Shown: one piece after another, positions 12,551 to 20,956 of the stretch
Numbering within the stretch: position 1 is the first letter of the stretch
Layout of the letters: each line of letters starts with the position of its first letter
Source of the DNA: Acinetobacter nectaris CIP 110549
Lineage (GTDB): Bacteria > Pseudomonadota > Gammaproteobacteria > Pseudomonadales > Moraxellaceae
Length of the DNA: 64,000 nucleotides
Direction of reading: 5' to 3'
Assembly: GCF_000488215.1 (NCBI RefSeq)
Contig: NZ_KI530723.1
Location: forward strand, 96,000 to 159,999
Translations under genes and position numbers: made by a program
The notes under the pieces: model-generated
What the model saw: only the letters and a program-made list of their open reading frames with translations
Database searches by the model: none
Told to the model about the DNA's origin: nothing

Positions 12551-13432
12551 TTATTTTTTTATAAGATAATGTCTTTCTATGGACAATTCACCGACTTTAG
12601 ATATTTCTAAAATAATTAACGGCGCAATATAAGGGTCCGCCACAATACCAGGTACGGTATAAAAAAGTGTTTCACCCAATACATATTGAGCACCACAATG
12701 ATTATGACCATTGAGGCTCACTTTCACCCCATACTTATATAATAGCACAGTAATCTCTTCACAATTCCATAAATTATGTGCATTCAAGTTTGGATCTAAA
12801 GCATAATGACCAACCACAACAACCTGCTGTTGCACTTGTTGGGCTTCAATCAGTTGTTCTTCTAACCATTCAAGTTGACTTGGACTTAAAGCACCATTCC
12901 AAGACTTTGCATATTGCTTTTTTTCTTGAGCCAAATGACTTAACTGCAGTTTTGCATCTAAATATTCTTGCGCACTTGAGTGATATGCATGCAAACTCCG
13001 ATCATTACCATCAATCATAATGAAACGAAAGTGACCTAAAGACCATGAGTGATAACGAATAGGAACATGATAGTTAGGGTCTACTTGAAATTGTGAGAAC
13101 ATCGCTTTTGCATCATGATTCCCCAAAACAAACAAATGAGGATGACATAGATCCTCATAAGGTTTTATAACAGCAGGATAGTCCTGCCATGCACGATCGA
13201 CAATATCACCCAATGTAACGACTAAATCTAATGATCGCTGATTTAAAAAGTGCATGACTTTCGTCATTTTCTTGGGCATTACTCGAAAGTAGCAACGCTC
13301 CTCTAAATCATCTTCTAAGTTGGCATATTGTGGGTCTGCCAAAAATGCAATCCGAAATTTATCTTCATGTTTTAAGCTAAATTCTGGATAGTTTAATAGC
13401 TTCTCTAAAATAGCCTCATCAGAAAATTGCAT
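12551..13432 (-). CDS. Metallophosphoesterase resembling Mn-dependent ADP-ribose/CDP-alcohol diphosphatase
   Basis: Calcineurin-like two-metal phosphoesterase, 293 residues, no signal peptide. Metal-site motifs in order: D33-x-Q35 (ADPQY, Gln where many relatives have His), GDIVDR 75-80, GNHD 104-107, GHY 208-210 and GHNH 242-245. ADxQYAxLEDx followed by an Arg/Tyr-rich stretch, the WNGALSPSQLEWL segment and the spacing to GHNH resemble vertebrate ADPRM, which cleaves ADP-ribose, CDP-choline and CDP-glycerol. It is the last gene of the glycerol-3-phosphate-type ABC operon (3 bp after ugpE), where UgpQ sits in other bacteria. Inference: it frees an sn-glycerol-3-phosphate-containing product inside the cell. 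Confidence 0.75.
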   Translation of the reverse strand: MQFSDEAILEKLLNYPEFSLKHEDKFRIAFLADPQYANLEDDLEERCYFRVMPKKMTKVMHFLNQRSLDLVVTLGDIVDRAWQDYPAVIKPYEDLCHPHLFVLGNHDAKAMFSQFQVDPNYHVPIRYHSWSLGHFRFIMIDGNDRSLHAYHSSAQEYLDAKLQLSHLAQEKKQYAKSWNGALSPSQLEWLEEQLIEAQQVQQQVVVVGHYALDPNLNAHNLWNCEEITVLLYKYGVKVSLNGHNHCGAQYVLGETLFYTVPGIVADPYIAPLIILEISKVGELSIERHYLIKK

Positions 13433-13435
13433 TAT

Positions 13436-14260
13436 TTATCGAATTCCTGCTCGCATAAATGATTGTACAAACTGCTTTTGGAAGAAAATAAATAGTACAA
13501 GTAATGGTAAAGATGTCATGAGTGTCGCAGCACTTACCAATGCCCATTGAACACCCTGCTCAGGTGCAGAAAATAATTGTAAGCCAACCGTTAGTGGCCT
13601 CACATCTACAGAGTCTGTAATCACAAGCGGCCATAAAAAGTCATTCCAGTGAAAACTTACCGACACCAAGATAAAAGCAACATATACAGGGAATGCAAGT
13701 GGTACATAAACTTTCCATAAGATTCCCCAATGGCTTGCACCTTCAATCATTGCAGCTTCTTCTAAAACAACAGGAATACTTTTAAAAGTTTGACGCAATA
13801 AGAAGATAGCAAACGCAGAGCAGAAATATGGTAATGCGATACCAACCAATGTATTACGTAAACCTAAAGAACCAATCGTTTGGTAATTCTGTAGAATAAG
13901 TACATCAGGGCTAATCATAAGCTGCAATAAAATCAGCGAAAATAATAATCCTTTTCCCTTTAAAGGAAATCGAACCAAAGCATAAGCAGCCAAAGTCGCA
14001 AGCACAAGTTGTACACAAACAATTAAAATTACCAACAGCGAGGTATTTAAAAAGTATTTTGCAAAGGGTGCTGCATGCCACGCTTGAATAAAGTTATCTA
14101 CAGTTACAGGAGAAAATAAAACAAACTGCCCTTGTAGTTCGACAGGATGAAATGCCGTCCATACGGCCAATAGCAAAGGTAATAGCCACAACAATGCACC
14201 ACCCCAAACGAGTGTCCAAAGAACAGATGGAATAACCTTATCTTTAAAGAAATTTGGCAT
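13436..14260 (-). CDS. ugpE: Glycerol-3-phosphate-type ABC transporter permease (UgpE-like)
   Basis: Second inner-membrane subunit of a carbohydrate-uptake ABC importer of the MalG/UgpE type: about six membrane helices and the EAA loop EEAAMIEGASHWGILWKVYVPLAFP that docks on the ATPase. From the ATG at 14260 it is 274 residues, and the ATG overlaps the stop of ugpA as TAATG, favouring translational coupling. An alternative in-frame ATG at 14272 adds four residues and overlaps ugpA by 13 bp. Substrate assignment comes from operon make-up and overall similarity, not from a diagnostic residue. Confidence 0.85.
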   Translation of the reverse strand: MPNFFKDKVIPSVLWTLVWGGALLWLLPLLLAVWTAFHPVELQGQFVLFSPVTVDNFIQAWHAAPFAKYFLNTSLLVILIVCVQLVLATLAAYALVRFPLKGKGLLFSLILLQLMISPDVLILQNYQTIGSLGLRNTLVGIALPYFCSAFAIFLLRQTFKSIPVVLEEAAMIEGASHWGILWKVYVPLAFPVYVAFILVSVSFHWNDFLWPLVITDSVDVRPLTVGLQLFSAPEQGVQWALVSAATLMTSLPLLVLFIFFQKQFVQSFMRAGIR

Positions 14261-15165
14261 TATTGGTACCATGTCTTTTTATCTAAGAAATAAAACTTTA
14301 GCCATGCCAAAGTTGCCAACATCACCAATAAAACAATTGTCATTGCAGATGCAGATGCTGTATCCCAATAACTAAATGCAGTTTGATAAATATAAAACAG
14401 TAATAATGTTGTGCTGTTATCTGGCCCACCATTAGTCATTGCAATAATGACATCTGCTAAACGAAAAGCATTTAATGTTGCATTAATTAAAATGAAAATA
14501 GTGGTTGGCATAAGTAAAGGCCACTGTACTTTCCAAAAGAAGTGAGATGCAGATGCACCTTCTACCCTTGCCGCTTCATATAACTTTGTATCTTGCTGTT
14601 GTAATGCTGCAAGATAAAAAATCATAAAGAAACCAGCTTCTCTCCATACAGTTACAGCCATTAAACTGTAAAGCGAAACATGTGGGTCGCCTAACCAGTT
14701 AATAGAAGAAAAACCCAAACTATTTAACCAGTGGTTAAGTACCCCAGTTTGTGGGCTATAGAAGAACAACCATAGATTTGCAATCGCAATCATTGGCAAC
14801 AATGATGGTAAAAAAAAGGCACTTCGCAGTAATCCTCGCCCCTTACAAGGACGATTAACTGCAAGTGCCATAAGTAAAGCTAAGCCACAAGATAATGGAA
14901 TCGTGATTAGTGCATAAAATAATGTATTTTTTACAGATTGAATAAATACAGGATCTTGCATAATACTTTGATAATTTTGAAGCCCTGCAAATTTAGCAGG
15001 ACTCCCACCATGGCCAGCAAGTAAACTTTGCCAAAATGTTGCAATGACTGGATAGTGTGTAAATGCAACCAAGAAAACCAATGCAGGTAATAGCAACAAA
15101 TACCCATAAACTTGCTTTGACAATATGCTTGGTCGCATTGTTACAGCAGGACTTACTCCAGACAT
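14260..15165 (-). CDS. ugpA: Glycerol-3-phosphate-type ABC transporter permease (UgpA-like)
   Basis: First permease subunit of the importer, MalF/UgpA type, 301 residues with six predicted helices. The EAA loop reads YEAARVEGASASHFFWKVQWPLLMPT, followed by the helix pair typical of the family, including NAFRLADVIIAMTNGGPDNSTTLLLFYIYQ. It starts 9 bp after ugpB. Homologues import sn-glycerol-3-phosphate or glycerophosphodiesters; other sugars handled by this superfamily cannot be excluded from sequence alone. Confidence 0.85.
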   Translation of the reverse strand: MSGVSPAVTMRPSILSKQVYGYLLLLPALVFLVAFTHYPVIATFWQSLLAGHGGSPAKFAGLQNYQSIMQDPVFIQSVKNTLFYALITIPLSCGLALLMALAVNRPCKGRGLLRSAFFLPSLLPMIAIANLWLFFYSPQTGVLNHWLNSLGFSSINWLGDPHVSLYSLMAVTVWREAGFFMIFYLAALQQQDTKLYEAARVEGASASHFFWKVQWPLLMPTTIFILINATLNAFRLADVIIAMTNGGPDNSTTLLLFYIYQTAFSYWDTASASAMTIVLLVMLATLAWLKFYFLDKKTWYQ

Positions 15166-15174
15166 TTTAACCTC

Positions 15175-16443
15175 TTACTGATAAGGTTTTAATAAACGAT
15201 CTGCTTGCGACTGTGCACTCTTCAATGCATTATCTGCCGAGTCACGACCTGTTACTGTTGCTTCGATTGCACGGTTAAGTAATTCTTTAACTTGTAAACT
15301 GCGATACGTAGAAAGTTCAGGTTGTGAATATTTCAACTGCTCACGTGCAACCAATGCTTGTGGATATTGTTTCGCATATGCTTGCATAGATTTGGTTTCC
15401 CATGCAGCAGGTGATGTTGCGATGTATCCTGTTGCAATACTCCAACGTGCTGCCTGCTCAGGTTCAGATAACCAACGAACCAATTTTAATGCTGCTTTTT
15501 GTTGATCTGGTGTCATCCCACTAAACATATAAAGACTACCACCACCTGTTGGACTACCACGTTGTGTCTTCTCAGGAATCATACTTACACCAAATGGAAA
15601 CTTCGCTTTTTGACGAATTTCACCTAGGTTACCTGTCGATAAGAAAACCATTGCCGATTTACCATCAATAAAGTCTTGTGGCGTCGTACTGTCAGCAATA
15701 ACACCTTTTGGAGAAACATTATACTTCACAGATAGATCATGTAAAAAGCTTAAAGCCTCCACAGTCTTAGGCGTGTAATATGTGACTGCTGTGCCTTTAC
15801 CATTATCTAAATGTCCACCATTTGATGCGACAAATGCTTGGTAGGGCCAATAACCATTTGGCGTATTTGAAGGAACTTCAACACCCCATTGAGTGACTGT
15901 ATTTCCTTGACGAATCGTAAGTTTTTTACCGTACTCGGCAAGTTCTTGCCACGTTTGTGGTGGATGCTCAGGATTTAAACCAGCTTTTTTAAATGCTTCT
16001 TTATTCCAATACATAACATTGGTAGAACGTTGGAAAGGCACACTCCATACTTTTCCATCAATATGACGGATAAAAGCAGGATAAAAATGGCTTAACCACT
16101 TTTGCCCTTCAGGGTCATTCTTTACTAAATCAGAAACAGGAATAATTGCACCCGCATCTTTTAAAGAATAAACCTCAATATCGCCCATTACAGCAACTTG
16201 TGGCGCATTATGACCACGATATGCGGTTAATGCTTTTGTCACGGTTGTCACATAATCACCTGTATAAACAGGGCTAATTTTAATATCTGGATTTTGTTTC
16301 ATGAAATCATTTACAAGCCCTTCAATTGTGCCTTGCACTTTTCCACCAACAACAATTGGATAGTACATTTGCAAAGTGACTGGTGCTGCAAAACTTGCCG
16401 AGCCTACTGCCAATAACAACATTGCTCCAAGACGTTTAATCAT
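15175..16443 (-). CDS. ugpB: ABC transporter substrate-binding protein, UgpB-like
   Basis: Periplasmic binding protein that delivers substrate to UgpAE. Starting at ATG 16443 it is 422 residues, with a clean signal peptide (MIKRLGAMLLLAVGSASFA) and a mature start APVTLQMYYPIVVGGKVQGTIEGLVNDF like UgpB's EIQFWHSM...VNxLVxxFN. The body has VWSVPFQRSTNVMYWNKEAFKKAGL and GGGSLYMFSG, typical of glycerol-3-phosphate binders. This start has the ribosome site GGAGA and overlaps the ugpC stop as ATGA; a longer reading frame upstream lacks a signal peptide and is rejected. Confidence 0.88.
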   Translation of the reverse strand: MIKRLGAMLLLAVGSASFAAPVTLQMYYPIVVGGKVQGTIEGLVNDFMKQNPDIKISPVYTGDYVTTVTKALTAYRGHNAPQVAVMGDIEVYSLKDAGAIIPVSDLVKNDPEGQKWLSHFYPAFIRHIDGKVWSVPFQRSTNVMYWNKEAFKKAGLNPEHPPQTWQELAEYGKKLTIRQGNTVTQWGVEVPSNTPNGYWPYQAFVASNGGHLDNGKGTAVTYYTPKTVEALSFLHDLSVKYNVSPKGVIADSTTPQDFIDGKSAMVFLSTGNLGEIRQKAKFPFGVSMIPEKTQRGSPTGGGSLYMFSGMTPDQQKAALKLVRWLSEPEQAARWSIATGYIATSPAAWETKSMQAYAKQYPQALVAREQLKYSQPELSTYRSLQVKELLNRAIEATVTGRDSADNALKSAQSQADRLLKPYQ

Positions 16444-17552
16444 GAAACTTTCTCCTGAGATGATAATGATATATTTGTATTTTGTTCTAAAGACTTTAAG
16501 TAATAGCGATTTAACGCCTTCCCCGTAAAAATATATTGAGCCTCTTGATCCCAATCTAAACCAACAGTTTGACCTACCGAATATTGGTGTAATCCAGTAA
16601 GTTTGACCGTAACTTGGCTTTGAGGCTGTGCATCAAGCTCACACAATAAAAGTGTATCTGCACCTAAATATTCATAGCTGATTACCGTTGCCGTCATCTT
16701 TCCTTGCGTCGCTGAAATAATCTTAATTGCTTCAGCACGAAGCCCCATTGAAATTTCTTTTTCATCAATATGTGGAATAAATGCTTTTCCACCAACACCA
16801 TAACCGTGACTAACTGAATTTAAGGGGAAGATATTCATCGCAGGTGCACCAATGAACTGTGCGACAAAACCATTGCATGGATCATTGTATAATTCTGTTG
16901 GATGACCAATTTGTTCAATATGACCGCTGTTCATCAGTACAATACGATCAGCCATAGTCATGGCTTCAGTTTGGTCATGTGTTACATAAATAAGAGTTAA
17001 ACCCAATTGTTGTTGGAGCTGTCTAATTTCTCTACGCATAGTTTGGCGTAGTCTTGCATCTAAGTTAGATAAAGGCTCATCCATTAAACATAATGGTCTT
17101 TTCGAAATAACTGCTCTGCCAAGGGCAACACGCTGTTGTTGTCCACCTGAAAGCTGTGCAGGTAAACGATCTAATAATGCGTCTAACTCTAATAATTTTG
17201 CGGTTTCATTTAATCTTTTTTCAAAAGTCGATTTATCTTCTTTTCTTGCTTTTAAACCAAATAATAGATTTTCACGAATCGTTAAATGTGGAAATAATGC
17301 GTAAGATTGAAATACCATCGATAAATGGCGATCTGCAGGGCCTAAATTATTCACATTTTTTTCTTTTAATAATATTTCACCTGCATCGGCATACTCTAAA
17401 CCTGCAATTGTTCTGAGTAATGTGGTCTTTCCACAGCCTGATGGACCAAGTAATGCAATAAATTCACCAGCCTGAACCTGAAAACTAATTTCATCCAGTG
17501 CAACTTTATTGCCCCAGCTTTTTTTAATTCTATTTAAGGTAAGGTGACTCAT
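16440..17552 (-). CDS. ugpC: ABC transporter ATP-binding protein, UgpC/MalK-type
   Basis: Cytoplasmic ATPase that powers the importer. 370 residues: Walker A GPSGCGKTT near residues 37-45, Q-loop MVFQSYALFPHLTIRENLLFGL, signature LSGGQQQR, Walker B LCLMDEPLSNLDARLR, then the C-terminal TOBE/OB regulatory region of the MalK family. It is the first gene of the ugpC-B-A-E-phosphoesterase operon, an order different from E. coli ugpBAECQ. A Pho-box-like repeat lies about 50-80 bp upstream of its start. Confidence 0.9.
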   Translation of the reverse strand: MSHLTLNRIKKSWGNKVALDEISFQVQAGEFIALLGPSGCGKTTLLRTIAGLEYADAGEILLKEKNVNNLGPADRHLSMVFQSYALFPHLTIRENLLFGLKARKEDKSTFEKRLNETAKLLELDALLDRLPAQLSGGQQQRVALGRAVISKRPLCLMDEPLSNLDARLRQTMRREIRQLQQQLGLTLIYVTHDQTEAMTMADRIVLMNSGHIEQIGHPTELYNDPCNGFVAQFIGAPAMNIFPLNSVSHGYGVGGKAFIPHIDEKEISMGLRAEAIKIISATQGKMTATVISYEYLGADTLLLCELDAQPQSQVTVKLTGLHQYSVGQTVGLDWDQEAQYIFTGKALNRYYLKSLEQNTNISLSSQEKVS

Positions 17553-17602
17553 AATTTATCTAGACTATTCTTATTAAAGAGCAATAAGAATGAATAAATA
17601 AA

Positions 17603-17631
17603 AAGACATTTTTATGACAGAAAAGTGACCT
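17603..17631 (-). promoter_or_regulatory. Pho-box-like triple repeat upstream of the ugp operon
   Basis: On the minus strand AGGTCAC-TTTT-CTGTCAT-AAAA-ATGTCTT forms three 7-mers at exact 11-bp spacing. The central one is a perfect PhoB half-site CTGTCAT; the others match 4 and 5 of 7. It lies 51-79 bp upstream of the ugpC start, where PhoB sites replace the -35 element in phosphate-starvation promoters. PhoB control is inferred. Confidence 0.65.
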
Positions 17632-17713
17632 TTTAATGATAATAAATAATCACCATTAAAATAAAAATTAAATATCAGAAAATTTTAAATATTCAATAAT
17701 TGTATTATGTTAT

Positions 17714-17745
17714 AAAAAAAGCCCTTAATATGATTAAGGGCTTTT
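17714..17745 (-). terminator. Intrinsic terminator of orn
   Basis: GCCCTTAAT (17721-17729) pairs perfectly with ATTAAGGGC (17733-17741) across 3 nt, with seven As on the plus strand giving a U-tract on the minus transcript. It lies 24 bp after the orn stop. Confidence 0.92.
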
Positions 17746-17768
17746 AAATTTTCATTACTTAAATGAAA

Positions 17769-18326
17769 TTAATCATCATTGGTAATAAAGAAATATTCAC
17801 GATAATATTTTAACTCACGAATTGAATCACGAATATCATCCAAGGCCAAATGAGAAGCTTCCTTTTTAAGCCCGCTCATAATTTCAGGACGCCAGCGTTT
17901 TGCAAGCTCTTTCACAGAAGATACATCTAAATTACGATAGTGGAAAAACTGCTCAAGCTCAGGCATTAAACGGTGCATAAAACGACGGTCTTGGCAAATC
18001 GAGTTCCCACACATTGGCGAAGACTTTGGAGAAACCCATTTCTTTAAAAATGCAATGGTTTGCTCTTCTGCGTCGCGTACAGTCAATTGACTACGACGCA
18101 CACGCCCGATCAAACCTGACTGTCCATGCTGGCGTGTATTCCACTCATCCATACCATTTAAAATTTGGTCAGACTGATGAATTGCCAATACAGGCCCTTC
18201 AGCAAGCACATTTAAATTATCATCAGTTACAATGGTTGCAATCTCAATAATCTTATCATTATCAGTATCTAAACCTGTCATTTCGAGGTCAATCCAAATT
18301 AACCGTGTATCTACTGTGCTGCTCAT
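17769..18326 (-). CDS. orn: Oligoribonuclease
   Basis: 3'-5' exonuclease that degrades 2-5-nt RNA and the dinucleotide pGpG left from c-di-GMP breakdown. 185 residues from ATG 18326. DEDDh-family motifs: [10 protein letters not shown] (first Asp and Glu) near the start, [11 protein letters not shown] in the middle and [13 protein letters not shown] near the end; the EMTGLD context is diagnostic for Orn. An upstream TTG at 18344 would add six residues not typical of the family. Its activity links to the diguanylate-cyclase-like gene at 20957-22315. Divergent from rsgA. Confidence 0.95.
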   Translation of the reverse strand: MSSTVDTRLIWIDLEMTGLDTDNDKIIEIATIVTDDNLNVLAEGPVLAIHQSDQILNGMDEWNTRQHGQSGLIGRVRRSQLTVRDAEEQTIAFLKKWVSPKSSPMCGNSICQDRRFMHRLMPELEQFFHYRNLDVSSVKELAKRWRPEIMSGLKKEASHLALDDIRDSIRELKYYREYFFITNDD

Positions 18327-18443
18327 GAAATCAGTTCTTATCAACTTAAAACATGAATAGTAGCAAATTTATTGCTTCTTGGCTGTAATTGAACCGTGCT
18401 TCATGCTATTTTTGCCGTCTCTTAACTGGTTTTTAATATGTGA

Positions 18444-19502
18444 ATGGCTCTTATCCGTAAACGTCGTTTGACAGAGCAACAAAAGCGTCGAATTCAAAAG
18501 CAACATCAATCTCGTCAAGATGACATTGATACCTCCAATGACCTTGAAGGTTTAGTCGTACAACACTATGGCCGACAACTTGAAGTTAAAGCATTGTCTG
18601 TTCCTGAGAGTCACCCTGAAAAGCCAATTGTCGTTTCAGGAGAGCCTGAACCATTTTGGAAACCCATTGAAATGGGCAGTGTTTGGCGTTGCCATACACG
18701 TACCAACTTAGAGCTATTGGTCACAGGAGACCGCGTAAAATGGCAAGCCGATCCTAATACTGGTTTAGGCATTATTACTGCAATTCATGACCGCAGCTCT
18801 TTACTTACACGCCCTGACCGATACCACAAAGTAAAACCTGTCGCTGCCAATATTAGCCTTATTGTCATTGTATTTGCACCACTTCCTGAGCCTGCACCTA
18901 TGCTCATAGACCGCTACTTAGTGGCTTGTGAAGATGCAAATATTCCTACACTATTGGTATTGAATAAAATTGACTTAATTAAAGAAAATGATTCCATTCA
19001 TACTCTAGTCAATGAATACAAAGCGCTTGGCTATGAAATTATGCTGACACAGTCCGATGGTGACTTAGAACCACTTAAAGCACGCTTAGATGGTGAAACC
19101 GTTGCGTTTGTTGGTCAATCAGGTGTCGGTAAAAGCTCTATTATTAATACCATTGTTCCAAATGCATCACAAAAGACCAATATCATTTCCGAGAACTCCG
19201 CACTGGGTCAACACACCACAACCTCAACACGCTTAATTAGTTTTGGAGAAAATGGGGCACTGATTGACTCTCCCGGCATTCGCGAGTTTGGACTTTGGCA
19301 CCTTACAGAAAATGCGGTATATCATGGTTTCCCTGAAATATCGCCACTCATTGGGTCATGCCAATTTAGAAACTGTACGCATAAAAATGCAAAAAACTGC
19401 GCACTCGAAAAGGCTGCTCAAACAGGTGAAATTCTACCAAGACGCCTAGAAAGTTTCTTACGTTTATGCGATGAAATTCAGACAGCAAACCAAAAAACTT
19501 AA
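18444..19502 (+). CDS. rsgA: Ribosome small-subunit biogenesis GTPase RsgA
   Basis: Circularly permuted GTPase that checks late 30S assembly. 352 residues: an Arg/Gln-rich N-terminal tail (RKRRLTEQQKRRIQKQHQ), an OB fold, then the GTPase motifs in permuted order G4 (LNKIDL), G1 (GQSGVGKSS), G3 (DSPG), and a C-terminal Zn site (CQFRNCTHKNAKNCAL). The basic tail and divergent position next to orn match enterobacterial rsgA/orn. The ATG at 18444 follows an in-frame stop two codons upstream. Confidence 0.96.
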   Translation: MALIRKRRLTEQQKRRIQKQHQSRQDDIDTSNDLEGLVVQHYGRQLEVKALSVPESHPEKPIVVSGEPEPFWKPIEMGSVWRCHTRTNLELLVTGDRVKWQADPNTGLGIITAIHDRSSLLTRPDRYHKVKPVAANISLIVIVFAPLPEPAPMLIDRYLVACEDANIPTLLVLNKIDLIKENDSIHTLVNEYKALGYEIMLTQSDGDLEPLKARLDGETVAFVGQSGVGKSSIINTIVPNASQKTNIISENSALGQHTTTSTRLISFGENGALIDSPGIREFGLWHLTENAVYHGFPEISPLIGSCQFRNCTHKNAKNCALEKAAQTGEILPRRLESFLRLCDEIQTANQKT

Positions 19503-19595
19503 TTTTATTCACAATTACCCTTGAACCGCGCTTTTTGATCACTATTAATATAAGCTATACTCTAGCTCAATTTTTGATGGTTAATAAGGTGAATT

Positions 19596-20003
19596 GTGGA
19601 ACGTTGGTTCGAATTCATGGGGCATCACCCCTTTTTATTTGGTCTGCTTGCGGTTCTTATCGTACTGTTTTTCGTAATTGAAGGAAAACGCAATGGCCGC
19701 AAAATTTCCCCACAATCCCTTGGTATTTTGGTGAAAGCACAAAATGCAATGCTGATTGATTTAAGAGATGCGAAAGACTACCGAGAAGGTCATATTAGTG
19801 GTAGCCGCAATATTCCATACAGCAGCTTGGCAAATCATACTGAAGAACTACAAACAGCAGGCCGACCGCTTGTTTTCATTTGTAATCTTGGTCAAGTTGC
19901 AGGCAGTGCAATTGCACAGGTGGGATATGCCGACAGCTACCGCTTAGATGGTGGTGTCTCAAATTGGAAAGCTCAAGGCTTACCATTAATTAAAGCAAAA
20001 TAA
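19596..20003 (+). CDS. Membrane-anchored rhodanese-like protein (YibN type)
   Basis: 135 residues: one N-terminal membrane helix (FLFGLLAVLIVLFFVIEG) followed by a single rhodanese domain with LIDLRDAKDYREGHISGSRNIPY. The active-site loop is CNLGQVAG, keeping the catalytic Cys but without the Arg that usually ends the loop of active thiosulfate transferases, so sulfur-transfer activity is uncertain. GTG start at 19596 behind an AAGGTGA ribosome site. First gene of the conserved yibN-grxC-secB group; the grxC ATG is 18 bp after its stop. Confidence 0.88.
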   Translation: MERWFEFMGHHPFLFGLLAVLIVLFFVIEGKRNGRKISPQSLGILVKAQNAMLIDLRDAKDYREGHISGSRNIPYSSLANHTEELQTAGRPLVFICNLGQVAGSAIAQVGYADSYRLDGGVSNWKAQGLPLIKAK

Positions 20004-20021
20004 CGTTTAGCGAGAAGCATT

Positions 20022-20276
20022 ATGGCAAATGTCGTCATTTATTCTACAACAGTATGTCCTTACTGCGTTCGTGCAAAACAACTTCTAGAACGCAAAGGGA
20101 TTTCATATAAAGAAGTTAACCTTTCAAATGAAGCACCAGATGTACGTATTGAACTGATGCAACGTACAAACCACCGTACAGTGCCACAAATTTTTATTAA
20201 TGATCAATTCATTGGTGGATTTGATCAGCTTTATGCATTAGATCGCGAAAGCAAACTTGATGAATTAATTGATTAA
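20022..20276 (+). CDS. grxC: Glutaredoxin 3
   Basis: Small cytoplasmic thiol oxidoreductase that uses glutathione to reduce disulfides, including those of ribonucleotide reductase. 84 residues with the active site C12-P-Y-C15, the cis-Pro segment TVPQIF and the glutathione-binding GGFDQLYAL near the end. Size and CPYC match GrxC-type dithiol glutaredoxins. It lies between yibN and secB; the spacing to secB is 31 bp and includes an AAGGA ribosome site. Confidence 0.96.
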   Translation: MANVVIYSTTVCPYCVRAKQLLERKGISYKEVNLSNEAPDVRIELMQRTNHRTVPQIFINDQFIGGFDQLYALDRESKLDELID

Positions 20277-20307
20277 TTAGTTCTATACATTAAAGAAGGA
20301 TTTAATA

Positions 20308-20766
20308 ATGAGTGAAGAAAAACAACCGCAATTAGCTTTGGAACGCCTTTATACTAAAGACGTTTCTTTTGAAGTTCCTGGGGCACACGTTTTTACAAAA
20401 GAATGGCAACCTGAGTTAAATATCAACCTATCTTCAAATGCAGATAAAGTTGATCCAACTCACTTTGAAGTTGCTTTAAAAGTTGTTGTAGAAGCAAAAA
20501 ATGCAGGTGAAACTGCATTTATCGTTGATATTACACAAGCAGGTGTATTCCTTGTAGATGGTATCGAAGAAGATCGTTTACCATATATTTTAGGTGCGTA
20601 CTGCCCAAATATTTTATTCCCATTCTTACGCGAAGCGGTAAATGATTTAGTAACAAAAGGAAGTTTCCCTCAGTTACTACTTACACCAATCAACTTTGAT
20701 GCTGAATTTGAAGCAAACTTACAACGTGCTCAAATGGAATCTGCTGAAGCTGAAGGCAAAGCATAA
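20308..20766 (+). CDS. secB: Protein-export chaperone SecB
   Basis: Tetrameric cytoplasmic chaperone that holds precursors unfolded and passes them to SecA. 152 residues, family length. Recognisable segments: [18 protein letters not shown] at the start, [14 protein letters not shown] and [37 protein letters not shown], the conserved core. It is the last gene of yibN-grxC-secB, followed by a hairpin terminator. Its presence fits a gammaproteobacterial chromosome. Confidence 0.97.
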   Translation: MSEEKQPQLALERLYTKDVSFEVPGAHVFTKEWQPELNINLSSNADKVDPTHFEVALKVVVEAKNAGETAFIVDITQAGVFLVDGIEEDRLPYILGAYCPNILFPFLREAVNDLVTKGSFPQLLLTPINFDAEFEANLQRAQMESAEAEGKA

Positions 20767-20775
20767 ATATATTAA

Positions 20776-20815
20776 AGTGGAATAGTAGATATACTGTTCC
20801 ACTTTCTTCTCTTTT
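20776..20815 (+). terminator. Intrinsic terminator after secB
   Basis: AGTGGAATAGT (20776-20786) pairs with ACTGTTCCACT (20793-20803, one U-G) across a 6-nt loop, followed by a T-rich run TTCTTCTCTTTTT. Confidence 0.85.
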
Positions 20816-20956
20816 TAATATAATAAAATACAACAGCATTTAATATCATTTAAAAAAACTTTCATTTATAATTACCCTTATTAAAAATAATTACACATTA
20901 ATATCTGTATAAAATTATTTTAATTTATATAAATTTCCTTGAAAAAGGGTAAGTAA

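Noticed and set aside
16444..16554. Upstream extension of ugpB by 37 residues
   Set aside because: It overlaps ugpC and would bury the signal peptide; ATG 16443 has a ribosome site and ATGA coupling.
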